Shown: positions 29,046-39,056, numbered from the stretch's first letter. The stretch: DNA of 64,000 bases from Sphingopyxis fribergensis (GCF_000803645.1 NZ_CP009122.1:2146501-2210500); one strand, 5' to 3'. The notes: generated by a model from the sequence alone, not told the origin. Numbers and translations are program-made.

Positions 29046-30644
29046 GTGAGCGCACCGGTTCTAAGCTCGAATATCAACGCGGACAGCGACGAATATCGCA
29101 CCCGCAGCGCGCATAATCGCGCGCTGACCGACGCGCTGCGTGTCACGGTTGCCGAAGTCGCGCTCGGCGGCAATGAGAAGTCGCGCGAGCGGCACACGAG
29201 CCGCGGTAAATTGCTTCCGCGCGAGCGCGTCGAGCGATTGCTCGATCCGGGCTCTCCCTTCCTTGAAATCGGCCAACTCGCGGCGAACGACCTCTATGAC
29301 GGTGAAGTTCCGGGCGCGGGCCTGATTTGCGGCATCGGGCAGGTGTCGGGGCGCCAGTGCATGATCGTGTGCAACGACGCGACGGTGAAGGGCGGTACCT
29401 ATTACCCGATGACCGTCAAGAAGCATCTCCGCGCACAGGAAATTGCCGAGGCGAACCGCCTGCCGTGCATTTATCTTGTCGACAGCGGCGGCGCGAACCT
29501 GCCGCATCAGGACCAGGTCTTTCCCGACCGCGACCATTTCGGGCGCATCTTCTTCAATCAAGCGAATATGTCGGCGAAGCGCATCCCGCAGATCGCCTGC
29601 GTGATGGGAAGCTGCACCGCGGGCGGCGCCTATGTGCCCGCGATGTCGGACGAGACCGTGATCGTCCGCAACCAGGGCACGATCTTCCTCGCCGGCCCGC
29701 CGCTGGTGAAAGCGGCGACGGGCGAGGAAATCAGCGCCGAGGATCTGGGCGGCGGCGATCTCCACGCCAAGAAGTCGGGCGTCGTCGACCATCTTGCCGA
29801 GAATGACGAGCATGCGCTGACGATCGTGCGCGACATTGTCAGCCATCTGGGCGAAAACGCAGGCTTCGAGGTTCCGCTCAAGGCTCCTCGCCCGCCCAAA
29901 TATCCCGGCGAAGAGCTTTACGGCGTCGTCCCCGACGACGTCCGTGCGCCCTATGACGTCCACGAAGTCATCGCGCGCATCGTCGACGCCAGCGAGTTTC
30001 ACGAGTTTAAGGCGAATTACGGCAGCACGCTCGTCTGCGGCTTCGCGCATATCTGGGGCATCCCGGTCGCGATCCTTGCCAACAATGGCGTGCTGTTCAG
30101 CGAGAGTGCGGTCAAGGGGGCGCATTTCATCGAACTGGCGCAGCAGCGGCGCATCCCCCTGCTCTTCCTCCAGAATATCAGCGGCTTCATGGTCGGCGGC
30201 AAATATGAAGCCGAAGGCATCGCAAAACATGGCGCGAAGCTGGTGACGGCGGTTGCCACGGCGACGGTACCGAAGATCACCGTGCTGATCGGCGGCAGCT
30301 TCGGCGCGGGCAATTACGGCATGTGCGGACGCGCATATAGCCCGCGCTTCCTGTTCAGCTGGCCGAACAGCCGGATCAGCGTGATGGGCGGCGAGCAGGC
30401 GGCATCGGTGCTGGCGACCGTCCACCGCGACGCCGACAAATGGACGCCCGAGGAAGCCGAAGCCTTCAAGGCGCCGATCCGCCAGAAATACGAAGACGAG
30501 GGCAACCCCTACCACGCGACCGCGCGGCTGTGGGACGATGGCATCATCGACCCTGCACAGACACGCGACGTGCTCGGGCTCGCCTTCACCGCAACGCTGA
30601 ACGCCCCGGTCGAGGACCGCGGCTTCGGTGTGTTCCGGATGTGA
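29046..30644 (+). CDS. mccB: Methylcrotonyl-CoA carboxylase carboxyltransferase (beta) subunit
   Basis: 532-residue carboxyltransferase that moves CO2 from biotin to 3-methylcrotonyl-CoA, giving 3-methylglutaconyl-CoA. Seen: [20 protein letters not shown] (family N-terminus), [36 protein letters not shown] (an oxyanion loop), [20 protein letters not shown], and [13 protein letters not shown]. Length and motifs fit MccB rather than propionyl-CoA carboxylase. Starts with GTG behind AGGAGAG. Followed by a DUF3088 gene and then mccA. Confidence 0.93.
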   Translation: MSAPVLSSNINADSDEYRTRSAHNRALTDALRVTVAEVALGGNEKSRERHTSRGKLLPRERVERLLDPGSPFLEIGQLAANDLYDGEVPGAGLICGIGQVSGRQCMIVCNDATVKGGTYYPMTVKKHLRAQEIAEANRLPCIYLVDSGGANLPHQDQVFPDRDHFGRIFFNQANMSAKRIPQIACVMGSCTAGGAYVPAMSDETVIVRNQGTIFLAGPPLVKAATGEEISAEDLGGGDLHAKKSGVVDHLAENDEHALTIVRDIVSHLGENAGFEVPLKAPRPPKYPGEELYGVVPDDVRAPYDVHEVIARIVDASEFHEFKANYGSTLVCGFAHIWGIPVAILANNGVLFSESAVKGAHFIELAQQRRIPLLFLQNISGFMVGGKYEAEGIAKHGAKLVTAVATATVPKITVLIGGSFGAGNYGMCGRAYSPRFLFSWPNSRISVMGGEQAASVLATVHRDADKWTPEEAEAFKAPIRQKYEDEGNPYHATARLWDDGIIDPAQTRDVLGLAFTATLNAPVEDRGFGVFRM

Positions 30645-30649
30645 TTGCG

Positions 30650-30964
30650 ATGAGCGACGCCCCAGACCGCCTGTTCATCCTCGATCGCGAGTTCGACGAT
30701 CCCGCTTTTCCGGGCGCGAGCTTCTATTGCCGCGATTGCATCCTCGTCGAAGGCCTGCTCGCGATGTTTCCCGAGCGTACAACGCATCTGGAAGTCATCC
30801 GGGTGCCTTGGCCGCGCCCGCGTCCGCTGGTCGTCGAAGCCATCGGCGAAGCGAACCAGAACCTTCCTGCCCTTGTCTTTTCCGATGGCGGATATGTGAA
30901 CGACATCAAGCCGCTGCTTGAAGCGCTCCATACCCGTCACGGCTTTCCGGAACCTCATCCATGA
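30650..30964 (+). CDS. DUF3088 family protein
   Basis: 104-residue protein, apparently with a thioredoxin-like fold. It opens RLFILDREFDDPAFPGASFY and has a CRDC pair near residue 27, followed by PALVFSDGGYVNDIKPLLEAL. DUF3088 has no established role. It lies between the two carboxylase subunit genes: ATG six bases after the mccB stop, and its stop overlaps the mccA start (ATGA at 30961). That makes it part of the mcc operon. The CxxC could be redox-active; not tested. Confidence 0.78.
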   Translation: MSDAPDRLFILDREFDDPAFPGASFYCRDCILVEGLLAMFPERTTHLEVIRVPWPRPRPLVVEAIGEANQNLPALVFSDGGYVNDIKPLLEALHTRHGFPEPHP

Positions 30965-32802
30965 TCACTTCGCTCCTCATCGCCAATCGTGGTGAAATCG
31001 CCTGCCGCATCATCCGCACCGCACGCGAGATGGGTATCCGCACCGTCGCCGTCTATTCGGACGCCGATGCCAAGGCGCTGCATGTGCGGGAGGCCGACGA
31101 GGCGGTGCATATCGGCCCGTCCCCGGCGCGCGAATCCTATCTGATCGGCGAGAAGATCATCGCCGCTGCAAAGGCGACGGGCGCCGAAGCGGTCCATCCC
31201 GGCTACGGCTTCCTGTCGGAAAATGCCGAGTTCGCGCAGGCGGTCGCCGATGCGGGCCTCGTCTGGGTCGGGCCGAAGCCGTCGTCGATCACCGCGATGG
31301 GCCTTAAGGACGCCGCGAAGAAGCTGATGGCCGACGCCGGAGTGCCGGTTACGCCGGGCTATATGGGCGAGAATCAGGACCCCGCCTACCTCGCCAAACA
31401 GGCCGCCGAGATCGGCTATCCCGTGCTCATCAAGGCGGTCGCGGGCGGCGGCGGCAAGGGGATGCGCAAGGTCGATGCCGCGGCGGATTTCGCCGACATG
31501 CTCGCTTCGTGCCAGCGCGAGGCGGCGGCTTCGTTCGGCAACGACCATGTGCTGATCGAAAAATATATCCTGACCCCGCGCCATATCGAGGTGCAGGTGT
31601 TCGGCGACACGCACGGCAATGTCGTCCATCTGTTCGAGCGCGACTGTTCGTTGCAGCGCCGTCACCAGAAGGTGATCGAGGAAGCTCCTGCCCCCGGCAT
31701 GGACGAAACGACGCGCGCCGAGTTGTGCGCCGCCGCCGTCCGCGCGGCGAAGGCGGTCGATTATGTCGGCGCGGGGACGATCGAATTCATCGCCGATGCG
31801 TCCGAAGGTTTGCGCGCCGACCGCATCTGGTTCATGGAAATGAACACGCGACTGCAGGTCGAGCATCCGGTGACCGAGGAGATCACCGGCGTCGACCTGG
31901 TCGAATGGCAGCTTCGCGTCGCGTCGGGCGAACCGATCCCGCTGGCGCAGGACGAGCTTTCGATCAACGGCTGGGCGATGGAGGCACGGCTTTACGCGGA
32001 AGACCCGGCCAAGGGCTTCCTGCCGAGTACCGGCACGCTCGAGCTGTTCCAGCTTCCCGAACATATGGGCCGCGTCGATACCGGCGTCTATGAGGGCGCC
32101 GTAGTATCGCCCTTCTACGACCCGATGATCGCCAAGGTCATCGCGTGGGGCGAGGACCGCGAGGAAGCGCGCGAACTGCTGTCGGAAATGCTGGAGGACA
32201 CCGCGATCTGGCCGGTGAAGACCAACTCGGCCTTCCTGATCAATGCGCTGGATCATCCCGACTTCGTGGCGGGCACGGTCGACACCGGGCTGATCGGCCG
32301 CGACGGCGATGCGATGACCGAGGAGCCCGTGCCGACGGAACAGGCGCTGACCAACGCCGCGATGGCGATGGTGCCACGCTCATTGCAATCCGGATTCCGC
32401 CTTAACGCACCCGACGTGCGGAGCGCGCCCTTCCTGCTCGACGGCAAGCGCGTCGAGGTCGAACTGCACGGTCCCGGAGCCGAAGAGCCCTCACCCGCTA
32501 TGCTCGTTGCCGAGCGTGGGTCGGTCTGGCAGCTGACGCCTTGGCGAACCGAAGGCAATGCCGCCGGTGCAGCGGGCGATGGCGGGATCCTGTCGCCGAT
32601 GCCCGGAAAGGTCATTACGGTCGAGGTCGCCGCGGGCGACAAGGTGATCAAGGGGCAGAAACTGCTGACGCTCGAAGCGATGAAAATGGAGCATAGCCTG
32701 ACCGCGCCGTTCGACGGTGTGGTGGCCGAACTCAACGCGACCGCAGGCGCGCAAGTTCAGGTCGAGGCCTTGCTCGTGCGGATCGAAAAGGAAGGCGCAT
32801 AA
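30961..32802 (+). CDS. mccA: Methylcrotonyl-CoA carboxylase biotin-carboxylase (alpha) subunit
   Basis: 613-residue ATP- and biotin-dependent subunit. An N-terminal biotin carboxylase domain ([39 protein letters not shown] loop, [19 protein letters not shown]) fills residues 1-450. A linker BT-type region follows, then a C-terminal biotinyl domain with [16 protein letters not shown], where Lys575 is the biotin attachment site. It works with the beta subunit two genes upstream. Stop TAA overlaps the ATG of the MaoC gene (TAATG). Confidence 0.93.
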   Translation: MITSLLIANRGEIACRIIRTAREMGIRTVAVYSDADAKALHVREADEAVHIGPSPARESYLIGEKIIAAAKATGAEAVHPGYGFLSENAEFAQAVADAGLVWVGPKPSSITAMGLKDAAKKLMADAGVPVTPGYMGENQDPAYLAKQAAEIGYPVLIKAVAGGGGKGMRKVDAAADFADMLASCQREAAASFGNDHVLIEKYILTPRHIEVQVFGDTHGNVVHLFERDCSLQRRHQKVIEEAPAPGMDETTRAELCAAAVRAAKAVDYVGAGTIEFIADASEGLRADRIWFMEMNTRLQVEHPVTEEITGVDLVEWQLRVASGEPIPLAQDELSINGWAMEARLYAEDPAKGFLPSTGTLELFQLPEHMGRVDTGVYEGAVVSPFYDPMIAKVIAWGEDREEARELLSEMLEDTAIWPVKTNSAFLINALDHPDFVAGTVDTGLIGRDGDAMTEEPVPTEQALTNAAMAMVPRSLQSGFRLNAPDVRSAPFLLDGKRVEVELHGPGAEEPSPAMLVAERGSVWQLTPWRTEGNAAGAAGDGGILSPMPGKVITVEVAAGDKVIKGQKLLTLEAMKMEHSLTAPFDGVVAELNATAGAQVQVEALLVRIEKEGA

Positions 32803-33254
32803 TGGCCGGCAAATATTTCGACGAATGGGTCATCGGCGAGACGCTGACGCATGACATTCGGCGCACCGTCACCGAAACTGACAATTTGCTGTTCACCGTG
32901 ATGACGCACAATCCGCAGCCGCTGCACCTCGATATCGAGGCGGCTAAGGCGTCGGAGTTCGGGCAGATCCTCGTCAACGGCACCTTCACCTTCAGCCTGA
33001 TGGTCGGGCTGTCGGTCGGCGACACGACGCTGGGTACGCTCGTTGCGAACCTCGGTTACGACAAGCTCGTCATGCCGAAGCCCGTGTTCATCGGCGACAC
33101 GCTGCGCGCGGAGAGCGAGGTCATAGGCCTGAAGGAGTCCAAATCGCGACCCAATGCAGGGATCGTCACCTTCGTCCACCGCGCGATCAACCAGCGCGAT
33201 GAACTTGTGTGCCAGTGCGAACGTTCTGCCCTTGTCCAGCGGAAGGCCAGCTAA
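32802..33254 (+). CDS. MaoC family dehydratase
   Basis: 150-residue hot-dog fold enoyl-CoA hydratase-like protein. [20 protein letters not shown] and [23 protein letters not shown] hold the hydratase-2 signature (the HNPQPLH segment supplies the catalytic Asn/His-type residues), and [17 protein letters not shown] matches MaoC. The family hydrates enoyl-CoAs; similar proteins include mesaconyl-CoA hydratase. It is coupled on both sides (TAATG junctions with mccA and with the CoA-ester lyase), so the three proteins are made together. Its pathway step is discussed in the findings. Confidence 0.85.
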   Translation: MAGKYFDEWVIGETLTHDIRRTVTETDNLLFTVMTHNPQPLHLDIEAAKASEFGQILVNGTFTFSLMVGLSVGDTTLGTLVANLGYDKLVMPKPVFIGDTLRAESEVIGLKESKSRPNAGIVTFVHRAINQRDELVCQCERSALVQRKAS

Positions 33255-34105
33255 TGCGACTTCGTTCTCTCCTATTCGTTCCCGGCGACCGGCCCGAGCG
33301 TTTCGCCAAGGCGGCAGCATCGGGCGCCGACGCGATCATCCTCGACCTCGAGGATTCGGTCTCGCTCGCGAACAAGGATGCGGCGCGCCATGCGGTCGCC
33401 GACTATCTGGCGGGAACGCGTGAGGTCGTGACTCTGGTGCGCGTCAACCCGCTCGACGGCCATCTGACCGCCGCCGACGTCGCAGCGATCATCGGCGCGC
33501 GGCCCGACGCCATCATGCTTCCGAAGGCCGAGGGCGCGCCGAGCATCGCGCAGCTCGACACGATCATGCGCAGCGAGTCCGCGCGCGATGCGTCGCTGCC
33601 GACAATCCTGCCGATCGCAACCGAAACCCCGGCGGCGATCTTCACCCTCGGCAGCTATCGTGAGGCGAAGGACCGGCTGCTCGGGCTGACCTGGGGCGCC
33701 GAAGACCTGCCCGCCGCGATCGGCGCGACGACGAGCCGCGAAGCCGACGGCAGCTATACGTCGCCCTATGAGGTCGCGCGCGCGATGACGCTGTTCGCGG
33801 CGCATGCCGCGGGCGTGGCCGCAATCGACACGGTGTTTCCCGCGATCAAGGACGAAACCGGCCTCGCCGCCTACGCTGCGCGCGCTCGGCGCGACGGCTT
33901 CACTGGGATGATGGCGATCCACCCGTCGCAGGTCGAACCGATCAACGCGGCTTTCACCCCCAGCGCCGACGAAACGGCGCGCGCGCAGGCGATCGTCGAT
34001 GCTTTTGCCGCCAATCCGGGGGTTGGGGTGCTGCAAGTCGACGGCAAGATGGTCGACGCCCCGCATCTGAAACAGGCGAAGCATATCCTCGCGCTGTCGG
34101 ATTGA
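33254..34105 (+). CDS. CoA ester lyase (HpcH/HpaI, CitE-like)
   Basis: 283-residue aldolase-type lyase of the CitE/Mcl superfamily. Seen: LRSLLFVPGDRPERFAKAA (family N-terminus), DAIILDLEDSVSLANKDAAR (Mg ligands), DAIMLPKAEG, and LTWGAEDLPAAIGATTSREA. Relatives split malyl- or citramalyl-CoA, or act as malyl-CoA thioesterases. The ATG at 33254 overlaps the MaoC stop (TAATG); the longer frame begins inside the MaoC gene. Not an HMG-CoA lyase by sequence, though it holds that position in the cluster. Confidence 0.85.
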   Translation: MRLRSLLFVPGDRPERFAKAAASGADAIILDLEDSVSLANKDAARHAVADYLAGTREVVTLVRVNPLDGHLTAADVAAIIGARPDAIMLPKAEGAPSIAQLDTIMRSESARDASLPTILPIATETPAAIFTLGSYREAKDRLLGLTWGAEDLPAAIGATTSREADGSYTSPYEVARAMTLFAAHAAGVAAIDTVFPAIKDETGLAAYAARARRDGFTGMMAIHPSQVEPINAAFTPSADETARAQAIVDAFAANPGVGVLQVDGKMVDAPHLKQAKHILALSD

Positions 34106-34107
34106 TC

Positions 34108-35607
34108 CTAGCGCTTGCCGCGCCCGAAGGGCCGGTGGCGCTTCATCCAGTTACGGCCGAGGTGCCAGCTTTTCCGAAGGCCACGTTCGGTGAAGCCTTC
34201 GAACATGGCATCGGGGCTGGTCGGGTCGAGAACTTCATTCTCGGCGATGAACTCGTCCATCGGCCCAGGGGGCACGAGGTCGAGCAGTTCGAGCGAGCGC
34301 CCCTTGCCGCGCAGCGCCTCGATCGTCGTGATCAACGACCCGGTGCGTTTGAAGGTCGCCGCGACCTCCTCTTCCTTCACATCGAGATGCTCGGCGATCA
34401 GCGATTCGCGTAGGCGCGCAATCGTCGGCTCGACGCCCTCGTTCGCGGCCAGCGCGGCGTCAATCGTCACATCGCATTCGCTGTCGAGCCCCATCGAGCG
34501 GTTGTTCATGTTCGCCGAGCCGACGCGCAGGAACCGATCATCGACGATCGCGGTCTTGGCGTGGACATAGATGGGTTCACCGCGCTTGGTTTGCGGATAA
34601 TAGACTTTCAGCCGGTCGCCATGCTTCGCCTTGGCGATTTCACGCACCAGCTGAACGCGCGCGGCATCCATCGCCATCTGCTCAAGCCAGCCGTCGGCGG
34701 TCTGAGGCATCACCATCACGAATTCTGGCGGATCGTCCTCGTTGAGACGTTCGGCGATCGCGGCGGCGATCTTGCCGCAGGTGAAATATTGGTTTTCGAA
34801 ATAGATGAAGCGGTCGGCCGCGGCGATCATGTCGAGATAGAGTTGCTCGATCTCGCGGATTTCCTCGCACCCGTCATATTCGGCGCGGGTGCGCGAGATT
34901 GCGACGTCGACGCCCTCGAAATCGGGTTCGAGGTCGTCCGGCCAATTCTCGCCCTTTCCGTCCAGATCGCGGAGCGGCTTTTTCGTTGCGCGCTGCCAAC
35001 GTTCATTGCCGAGATCCGCAAGCGCGCTCCCTACGGGCCCTGCGAGGATCATCGTCGAATCGTGCCAGGGCATATAGGCACTGCCGTCGGGCGCGGTGCG
35101 GCGCGGATCGCCGTCCTTATGCTCGCGCGTGTCCCAGCGGCGCGAGCCGACGTCGATCCCGCCGCATATCGCGAGATGATCGTCGAACACCGCCACCTTC
35201 TGATGATGGCTACATCCGACGGGGTGCGCGCTGTCGAGGCGGAAGCTGATCGAGCGCGTCAGCTTCCAGCGTGCGATCATCGACAGGATGCGCGGTATCG
35301 CGAATTGTTTCAGCCCGCCGAAATTCCAGCGGAGGATGTCGATATCGCGGTCGGGCTTCTCCTTCGCGAGCCGCAGCAGATAGTTGCCGAGCGATTCGCC
35401 CTCGCCCTTTTTGTCGGGCTTCAGCGCGATGCGTGGATCGAAGTCCCAGCCGATGAGCAAGATGCGCTCTTTGGCATGAGCCATTAGCCGTTCGAGCAGG
35501 GCGTAATAATCGGCGGCGTCGACGATCATCCGGGCCTTGTTGGCGCGTTCGATGCGCCAGCAGTTGCGGCCTTTGACGACGATCGGCTGTAGGTCCCCGT
35601 TGCTCAT
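34108..35607 (-). CDS. Phospholipase D family protein
   Basis: About 499 residues with two HKD phosphodiesterase motifs: HHQKVAVFDDHLAICGG near residue 135 and VHAKTAIVDDRFLRVGSANM near 350. The pair forms one active site using a phosphohistidine intermediate. The family includes phospholipases and cardiolipin synthases. No signal peptide or membrane helix is obvious, unlike cardiolipin synthase A, so a soluble PLD is likelier. I used the Met at 35607 (MSNGDLQPIVVKG) instead of 35649. Ends 2 bp from the convergent lyase gene. Confidence 0.87.
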   Translation of the reverse strand: MSNGDLQPIVVKGRNCWRIERANKARMIVDAADYYALLERLMAHAKERILLIGWDFDPRIALKPDKKGEGESLGNYLLRLAKEKPDRDIDILRWNFGGLKQFAIPRILSMIARWKLTRSISFRLDSAHPVGCSHHQKVAVFDDHLAICGGIDVGSRRWDTREHKDGDPRRTAPDGSAYMPWHDSTMILAGPVGSALADLGNERWQRATKKPLRDLDGKGENWPDDLEPDFEGVDVAISRTRAEYDGCEEIREIEQLYLDMIAAADRFIYFENQYFTCGKIAAAIAERLNEDDPPEFVMVMPQTADGWLEQMAMDAARVQLVREIAKAKHGDRLKVYYPQTKRGEPIYVHAKTAIVDDRFLRVGSANMNNRSMGLDSECDVTIDAALAANEGVEPTIARLRESLIAEHLDVKEEEVAATFKRTGSLITTIEALRGKGRSLELLDLVPPGPMDEFIAENEVLDPTSPDAMFEGFTERGLRKSWHLGRNWMKRHRPFGRGKR

Positions 35608-35652
35608 CGCCGCCGACACGCATGACGGCAGCGATGGTTGCAAGGGCACATA

Positions 35653-37452
35653 TCAGGCGGCGAATTGTTCGGGGGTCAGCGCCATCATCGCTTCGCTGCC
35701 CGCCTCGATCTTGCGGCGGAGCGAACCCGCGTCGGGCAGGAAGCGTTCGCCGAAATAGCGCGCGGTGACGAGCTTGGCTTCGAGGAAATCCTTGTTGCCG
35801 CGGCCCTCGGCGAGCGCTTTTTGTGCGGCTTCGGCCATCATCAGCCACATCGAGCCCAGCGCGACGATGCCCATGATGTGCATATAATGATGCGCGCCGG
35901 CGCCGATATTGTTCGGGTTCGCCATGCCATTCTGCATGAACCACATCGTCGCGGCCTTGAGTTCGCCATTTGCCTTCTCGAGACGCGTCGCGAAGTCGGC
36001 GAGCGCATCGTCGCCCTTGGCCCGGGCGCATTCCTCATCGACGATCGCGAAAAAGGCCTGGATTGCGCGGCCGCCGTTTTGGGCGAGCTTGCGGCCGACG
36101 AGGTCCATCGCCTGCACGCCGTTCGCGCCTTCGTAGATCATCGTGATGCGGGCATCGCGGACAAACTGGCTCATACCCTGCTCTTCGATATAGCCATGGC
36201 CGCCGAACACCTGCTGCGCGTTGGTCGCGACCTCATAGCCCTTATCGGTGCCGAACCCTTTGATCACCGGTGTGAGCAGGCTGACGAGGTCGTCGGCGCG
36301 CTGGCGCTCTTCCTCGCTCTCGGCGACGTGCGCGAGATCGACCTGCAGTGCCCCCCAGGTGCACAGCGCGCGCAGCCCCTCGACGGTCGCCCTGCCGTCC
36401 ATCAGCATCCGGCGGACATCAGGATGGACGAACAAAGGATCGGCCTTTTCCTGCGGGTCTTGCGGGCCCGTGAGCGCGCGGCCCTGTCGGCGGTCCTTCG
36501 CATACTGGACCGCGTTCTGATAGGCGACGTCGGCCTGGCCGAGCCCCTGGATGCCGACGCCGAGGCGCGCGGCGTTCATCATCACGAACATCGCGGCGAG
36601 GCCCTTATTCTCCTCACCGACCATCCAGCCCTTGGCGCCGTCATAGTTCATGACGCAGGTCGAGTTGGCGTGGATGCCCATCTTGTGCTCGATCGACCCG
36701 CACGACAGTGTGTTGCGGTCGCCGAGTGAGCCGTCGGCATTCACGATAAACTTGGGCACGATGAACAGCGAGATGCCCTTGACGCTGTCGGGCGCATCGG
36801 GGGTCTTCGCGAGGACGAGGTGGATGATATTGTCGGTGAGGTCATGCTCGCCCGACGAGATGAAGATCTTGGTCCCTGTGATGGCGTAGCTGCCGTCGCC
36901 GTTCGGGACCGCACGGGTGCGGATCATGCCAAGGTCGGTGCCGGCGTGCGGTTCGGTCAGGTTCATCGTGCCGCCCCATTCGCCCGAAATCATGCGGGGG
37001 ACATAGATGGCTTTTTGTTCGTCCGATCCCTTGACCAGGATCGCCGCGGTCGCGCCCTGCGTCAGCCCCGGATACATGGCGAACGCCTGGTTGGCGGCGT
37101 TGCGATATTCCTCGACCGGAAAGCCGATGACGTGCGGCAGCCCCTGCCCGCCGAAATCCTCGGGCGCGGTCAGCAGGCCCCAGCCGGCTTCCGAATAGGC
37201 CTTATACGCTTCCTTGAAGCCCTTTGGTGTCGTCACCGAGCCGTCTTCGTGGCGCGTGCAGCCTTCGAGGTCACCCGACTGGTTGATCGGGAACAAGACT
37301 TCCTCGCAGAACTTGCCCGCTTCGGTAAGCACCGCCTCGATCATGTCGGGGGACGCATTCGCGAAACCCGGCAGATTCGAATAGCGCTCGATCCCGAGCA
37401 CATCGTTGAGGAGGAAGAGCGTGTCCTGCACGGGGGCGCGATAGACGGGCAT
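35653..37452 (-). CDS. Long acyl-CoA dehydrogenase (DmdC/FadE type)
   Basis: 599-residue acyl-CoA dehydrogenase, longer than the usual 380 because of an N-terminal extension (VYRAPVQDTLFLLNDVLGIE) and a C-terminal helical domain (ANGELKAATMWFMQNGMANP). Seen: NLTEPHAGTDLGMIRTRA, GSIEHKMGIHANSTCVM, VFGGHGYIEEQGMSQFVRD and IYEGANGVQAMDLVGRKL. The layout matches the 3-methylmercaptopropionyl-CoA dehydrogenase (DmdC) and related medium/long-chain enzymes. The ATG at 37452 (MPVYRAP) has GAAAG upstream. It directly follows the MerR regulator, the likely controller. Confidence 0.9.
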   Translation of the reverse strand: MPVYRAPVQDTLFLLNDVLGIERYSNLPGFANASPDMIEAVLTEAGKFCEEVLFPINQSGDLEGCTRHEDGSVTTPKGFKEAYKAYSEAGWGLLTAPEDFGGQGLPHVIGFPVEEYRNAANQAFAMYPGLTQGATAAILVKGSDEQKAIYVPRMISGEWGGTMNLTEPHAGTDLGMIRTRAVPNGDGSYAITGTKIFISSGEHDLTDNIIHLVLAKTPDAPDSVKGISLFIVPKFIVNADGSLGDRNTLSCGSIEHKMGIHANSTCVMNYDGAKGWMVGEENKGLAAMFVMMNAARLGVGIQGLGQADVAYQNAVQYAKDRRQGRALTGPQDPQEKADPLFVHPDVRRMLMDGRATVEGLRALCTWGALQVDLAHVAESEEERQRADDLVSLLTPVIKGFGTDKGYEVATNAQQVFGGHGYIEEQGMSQFVRDARITMIYEGANGVQAMDLVGRKLAQNGGRAIQAFFAIVDEECARAKGDDALADFATRLEKANGELKAATMWFMQNGMANPNNIGAGAHHYMHIMGIVALGSMWLMMAEAAQKALAEGRGNKDFLEAKLVTARYFGERFLPDAGSLRRKIEAGSEAMMALTPEQFAA

Positions 37453-37507
37453 GGGAAATCTTTCTGGAAAAGCAGGTAGCGATGTCAAACTTGCCTGGGG
37501 AGAGGCT

Positions 37508-37939
37508 TCAACCGACCTTTTGGCCGGCGTCGACTTTTTTCACCATATCGATGAACCGCGACAATTCTTCGACAGCGCTGTCGATATCGTCGCGCTGGCG
37601 TTGCAGCAAGCCGATACGCTGTTCGCATTTTTCGATTGTCACCTGCCGCTGCGTCTTGCGGCCGTCGCCTACGTCGTAGAGGTCGATCATCTCGCGAATA
37701 TCGGCGAGGCTGAAGCCCGTGCGCTTGGCGCGCAGAATCCACGCCAGCCGCGCGCGGTCGCGTTTCGAATAGATGCGCGACAATCCCTTGCGCGACGGGC
37801 TGATCAACCCTTCATCTTCATAGAAACGCAGCGCACGGGCGGTGACCCCGAACTCGGTCGACAAGTCGGTGATGCTGAATTGTTCGCGCCCCAGATGGTC
37901 GGGCGTATCGATATGGGCGTGGCCATATTGTTCGGTCAT
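37508..37939 (-). CDS. MerR family regulator, LiuR-like
   Basis: About 143 residues: an N-terminal MerR helix-turn-helix (FSITDLSTEFGVTARALRFY, EDEGLISPSRKGLSRIYSKR), then a dimerisation helix (TIEKCEQRIGLLQRQRDDID). The segment AWILRAKRTGFSLADIREMI is characteristic of MerR proteins that control branched-chain amino acid and fatty acid breakdown (LiuR/PsrA-type groups). The start at 37939 is preceded by a clear inverted repeat, and the long acyl-CoA dehydrogenase gene is immediately downstream. Effector unknown, probably an acyl-CoA. Confidence 0.87.
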   Translation of the reverse strand: MTEQYGHAHIDTPDHLGREQFSITDLSTEFGVTARALRFYEDEGLISPSRKGLSRIYSKRDRARLAWILRAKRTGFSLADIREMIDLYDVGDGRKTQRQVTIEKCEQRIGLLQRQRDDIDSAVEELSRFIDMVKKVDAGQKVG

Positions 37940-37959
37940 GCGGATGAAACTAGTTTCCG

Positions 37960-37975
37960 TTGACGTGAACGTCAA
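37960..37975. promoter_or_regulatory. Inverted-repeat operator ahead of the MerR/LiuR-like gene
   Basis: TTGACGT-GA-ACGTCAA has perfect 7-bp arms with a 2-bp spacer and ends 21 bp before the regulator start. It resembles the operators described for LiuR-type MerR proteins (from memory) and suggests autoregulation together with the acyl-CoA dehydrogenase gene. Confidence 0.65.
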
Positions 37976-38005
37976 GACCGGCAGAGCGGGTCATTTCGGG
38001 GCAGC

Positions 38006-38548
38006 TCAGCCCCCGCAAGGACGCTGCATATTGCCGTGCCGATCGGCGATCCGCAAGTCCCCCGCGTCGCCTGCCGACCAGCTCGCGCGCGGCAGGCGCA
38101 AACCCGACAGCGAAGCGCGATCGGGACAGAGGCGCGCGCATTGCGGCGGCAGGCTTCCGGGCAATCTCAGCTCGTCCTCTTCCTCATGGACGAACGCCTC
38201 GCATCCCTCGACGCCGGCAAAGCGCATCCGCCAGCCATCGCCTTCACGAACCATCGTGCCGGAGGCAGCGCAGGAGAGACTGGCGCCGTAGGCGGCCGTG
38301 ACCGCAAAGCGCCACCTTCCAGCACCATCAGGAACGACACACATCGCATCGCGGCCCAGATCGTGGGAGCGCTCGAACACGCCGACCGGGCTTGCCGCTT
38401 CGGGTCGCACGACCCCGCGCTGCCGAGCAGCGACTTCAAGAGGATTACTCGCGTCGATCCCCTTCGCGCGTTCGCCCGGCGCGGCGGGCCGATCGCATCC
38501 CCCGAGCAGCAGCGCTGCGAGTGCCAGCGCGGCGCTAGTCCTGTGCAT
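38006..38548 (-). CDS. Hypothetical lipoprotein
   Basis: 180-residue protein with a lipoprotein signal and lipobox LLLGGC (Cys18). The rest is unrecognised, with several cysteines ([36 protein letters not shown]) that may form disulfides in the periplasm. Its start overlaps the end of hisI by 14 bp on the same strand, so it is co-transcribed with hisI. The pairing with a histidine biosynthesis gene gives no functional clue. Confidence 0.72.
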   Translation of the reverse strand: MHRTSAALALAALLLGGCDRPAAPGERAKGIDASNPLEVAARQRGVVRPEAASPVGVFERSHDLGRDAMCVVPDGAGRWRFAVTAAYGASLSCAASGTMVREGDGWRMRFAGVEGCEAFVHEEEDELRLPGSLPPQCARLCPDRASLSGLRLPRASWSAGDAGDLRIADRHGNMQRPCGG

Positions 38549-38915
38549 CGTCCGCCAGAAAGGTCAGGCTGCCGTCGTTCTCGACGCGGCGATAGAAGCA
38601 GGAGCGGCGCCCGGTATGGCAGGCGGGGCCCGCCGGCTTTACGCGCAGCAGCAGCGCGTCCTGGTCGCAATCCACACGCATCTCGACCAGCGTAAGCTCG
38701 TTCCCCGACGTCTCGCCCTTACGCCACAAAGCCTGCCGCGACCGCGACCAGAAATGCGCCTGCCCCGTCGCGCGGGTCTGCTCGATCGCCTCTTCATTCA
38801 TATGCGCGACCATCAGCAGGATATGCGTCTCGGCATCGGTGACGATCGCCGTCACCAGGCCGGCGGCGTCGAAACGCGGAAGAAAACGGTCGGTGGTATC
38901 GCGCTGATCATCCAT
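38535..38915 (-). CDS. hisI: Phosphoribosyl-AMP cyclohydrolase HisI
   Basis: 126-residue Zn/Mg enzyme that opens the purine ring of phosphoribosyl-AMP in histidine biosynthesis. Seen: [39 protein letters not shown], and [14 protein letters not shown], where the Cys and Asp residues bind metal, followed by [11 protein letters not shown]. It is the single-domain form without the HisE pyrophosphohydrolase. No other his genes are nearby. Confidence 0.93.
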   Translation of the reverse strand: MDDQRDTTDRFLPRFDAAGLVTAIVTDAETHILLMVAHMNEEAIEQTRATGQAHFWSRSRQALWRKGETSGNELTLVEMRVDCDQDALLLRVKPAGPACHTGRRSCFYRRVENDGSLTFLADDAQD

Positions 38916-39056
38916 AAACCGCGCTTTAGAGCAGGTTATAAGGCCCTGTCACGCAGAGCTTGGCGGGCATCGTGACATTTGCGTGAATTGGGGGGGCGAC
39001 ATTTGCAATGTCCCTCCCTATATGCGCCCAGTCACTGCCCTCGCTGCTGGACCATC

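Noticed and set aside
26491..29049. 852-residue plus-strand open frame
   Set aside because: Antisense to the M13 peptidase gene, which has a lipobox and the zinc motif; the plus frame is Arg/His/Gly-rich with no family motif, as expected from high-GC codon bias.
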